From assembly GCF_001050345.1 (NCBI RefSeq), contig NZ_LFMW01000012.1:310001-374000 (forward strand): a stretch of DNA of 64,000 nt. Direction: 5' to 3'. Numbering within the stretch: the first letter of the stretch is position 1; the number at the start of each line of letters is the position of its first letter. A model generated the notes under the pieces. It worked only from the letters and a program-made list of their open reading frames with translations, did no database searches and had not been told where the DNA came from. The position numbers and the translations under genes were made by a program. This document shows, in pieces, positions 63,910 to 64,000 of this stretch. Source of the DNA: Pseudomonas fildesensis (GTDB lineage Bacteria > Pseudomonadota > Gammaproteobacteria > Pseudomonadales > Pseudomonadaceae).

Positions 63910-64000
63910 ACGCTGAACACCGGCACCGGATTGCACCAGCGCTCCTTGTATTCACGGTCGGCACGCCCGAAGGAAAACCGCAGCGGTAAATCCTGCGCAC
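63906..64000 (-). CDS. Mig-14-like protein, C-terminal fragment (cut by window edge)
   Basis: Only the last 30 codons are visible, ending AQDLPLRFSFGRADREYKER and then WCNPVPVFSV. The stop overlaps the dnpA start (ATGA). The sequence fits the end of Mig-14 family proteins and the position is that of P. aeruginosa mig-14 next to dnpA; the protein is linked to cationic peptide resistance. The identity rests mainly on gene order. A different reading frame of the same bases is longer but has no support. Confidence 0.6.
   Translation of the reverse strand, partial: AQDLPLRFSFGRADREYKERWCNPVPVFSV

Noticed and set aside
63761..64000. A minus-strand 79-codon frame at the right edge
   Set aside because: Most of it lies in another frame of dnpA. 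A neighbouring frame ending with an ATGA overlap at dnpA gives a better match to the expected Mig-14 C-terminus.

Overview
The window is chromosomal core DNA of a gamma-proteobacterium, almost certainly a Pseudomonas of the P. fluorescens group. Support: high GC; a gene order that, from what I remember of the P. aeruginosa PAO1 map, runs as rnr, tRNA-Leu, purA, hisZ, hflCK, hflX, hfq, miaA, mutL, amiB, tsaE, nnrD, queG, orn, rsgA, motBA, rhdA, psd, serB, parC, parE, yqiA, cpdA, nudF, thiC, tolC, then waaA, emrE, hldE, msbA, waaL, wapR, ssg, dnpA, mig-14; and many intergenic REP-type palindromes of the kind known from fluorescent pseudomonads. No prophage, transposase, CRISPR array or rRNA was seen.

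Layout. 1-3200: 3' truncated rnr, then two complete, nearly duplicate tRNA-Leu(CAG) units, each with promoter and terminator. 3300-8060: ferric-iron ABC binding protein and permease (no ATPase) and a chemoreceptor. 8060-20330, all on the minus strand: purA, hisZ, the HflKC protease regulators, and the hfq-type superoperon nnrD-tsaE-amiB-mutL-miaA-hfq-hflX. 20400-24150: queG, a TRIC/YadS-like channel, orn and rsgA, with dense repeats. 24350-29680: motAB under a clear FliA-type promoter, an HDOD protein, rhodanese and psd. 29800-33590: serB, a YtjB/AhpA-type membrane protein with a degenerate cyclase-like domain, and a PqiC-type lipoprotein. 33760-41790: topoisomerase IV genes parC and parE separated by a periplasmic esterase-like gene, then yqiA-cpdA-yqiB-nudF, an order shared with E. 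coli. 42040-46535: an RsiV-like lipoprotein, the pyrimidine transporter cytX, and thiC behind a TPP riboswitch. 46536-53805: tolC, waaA, a LysR regulator divergent from an SMR pump, and an oxidoreductase/aldo-keto reductase/Nudix-like trio. 53960-64000: LPS core and surface genes (epimerase, hldE, msbA, a fused O-antigen ligase-kinase, two glycosyltransferases, the dnpA-type deacetylase, the end of mig-14).

Tight coupling is common: many neighbours overlap by 1 to 13 nt (TGATG, TAATG, ATGA), so the minus-strand blocks probably act as operons. Several starts are non-ATG (TTG for hflX, serB, cpdA, cytX; GTG for tsaE and the YtjB-like gene).

I did not find a wholly new multi-gene system. The points most worth a second look are the ligase-kinase fusion that lacks the usual catalytic Asp, two proteins with degenerate enzyme domains (cyclase-like and Nudix-like), a palindromic element next to orn flanked by a 14-nt direct repeat, a nested tandem REP array in front of the TRIC channel gene, and a 61-nt hairpin upstream of the RsiV-like gene.
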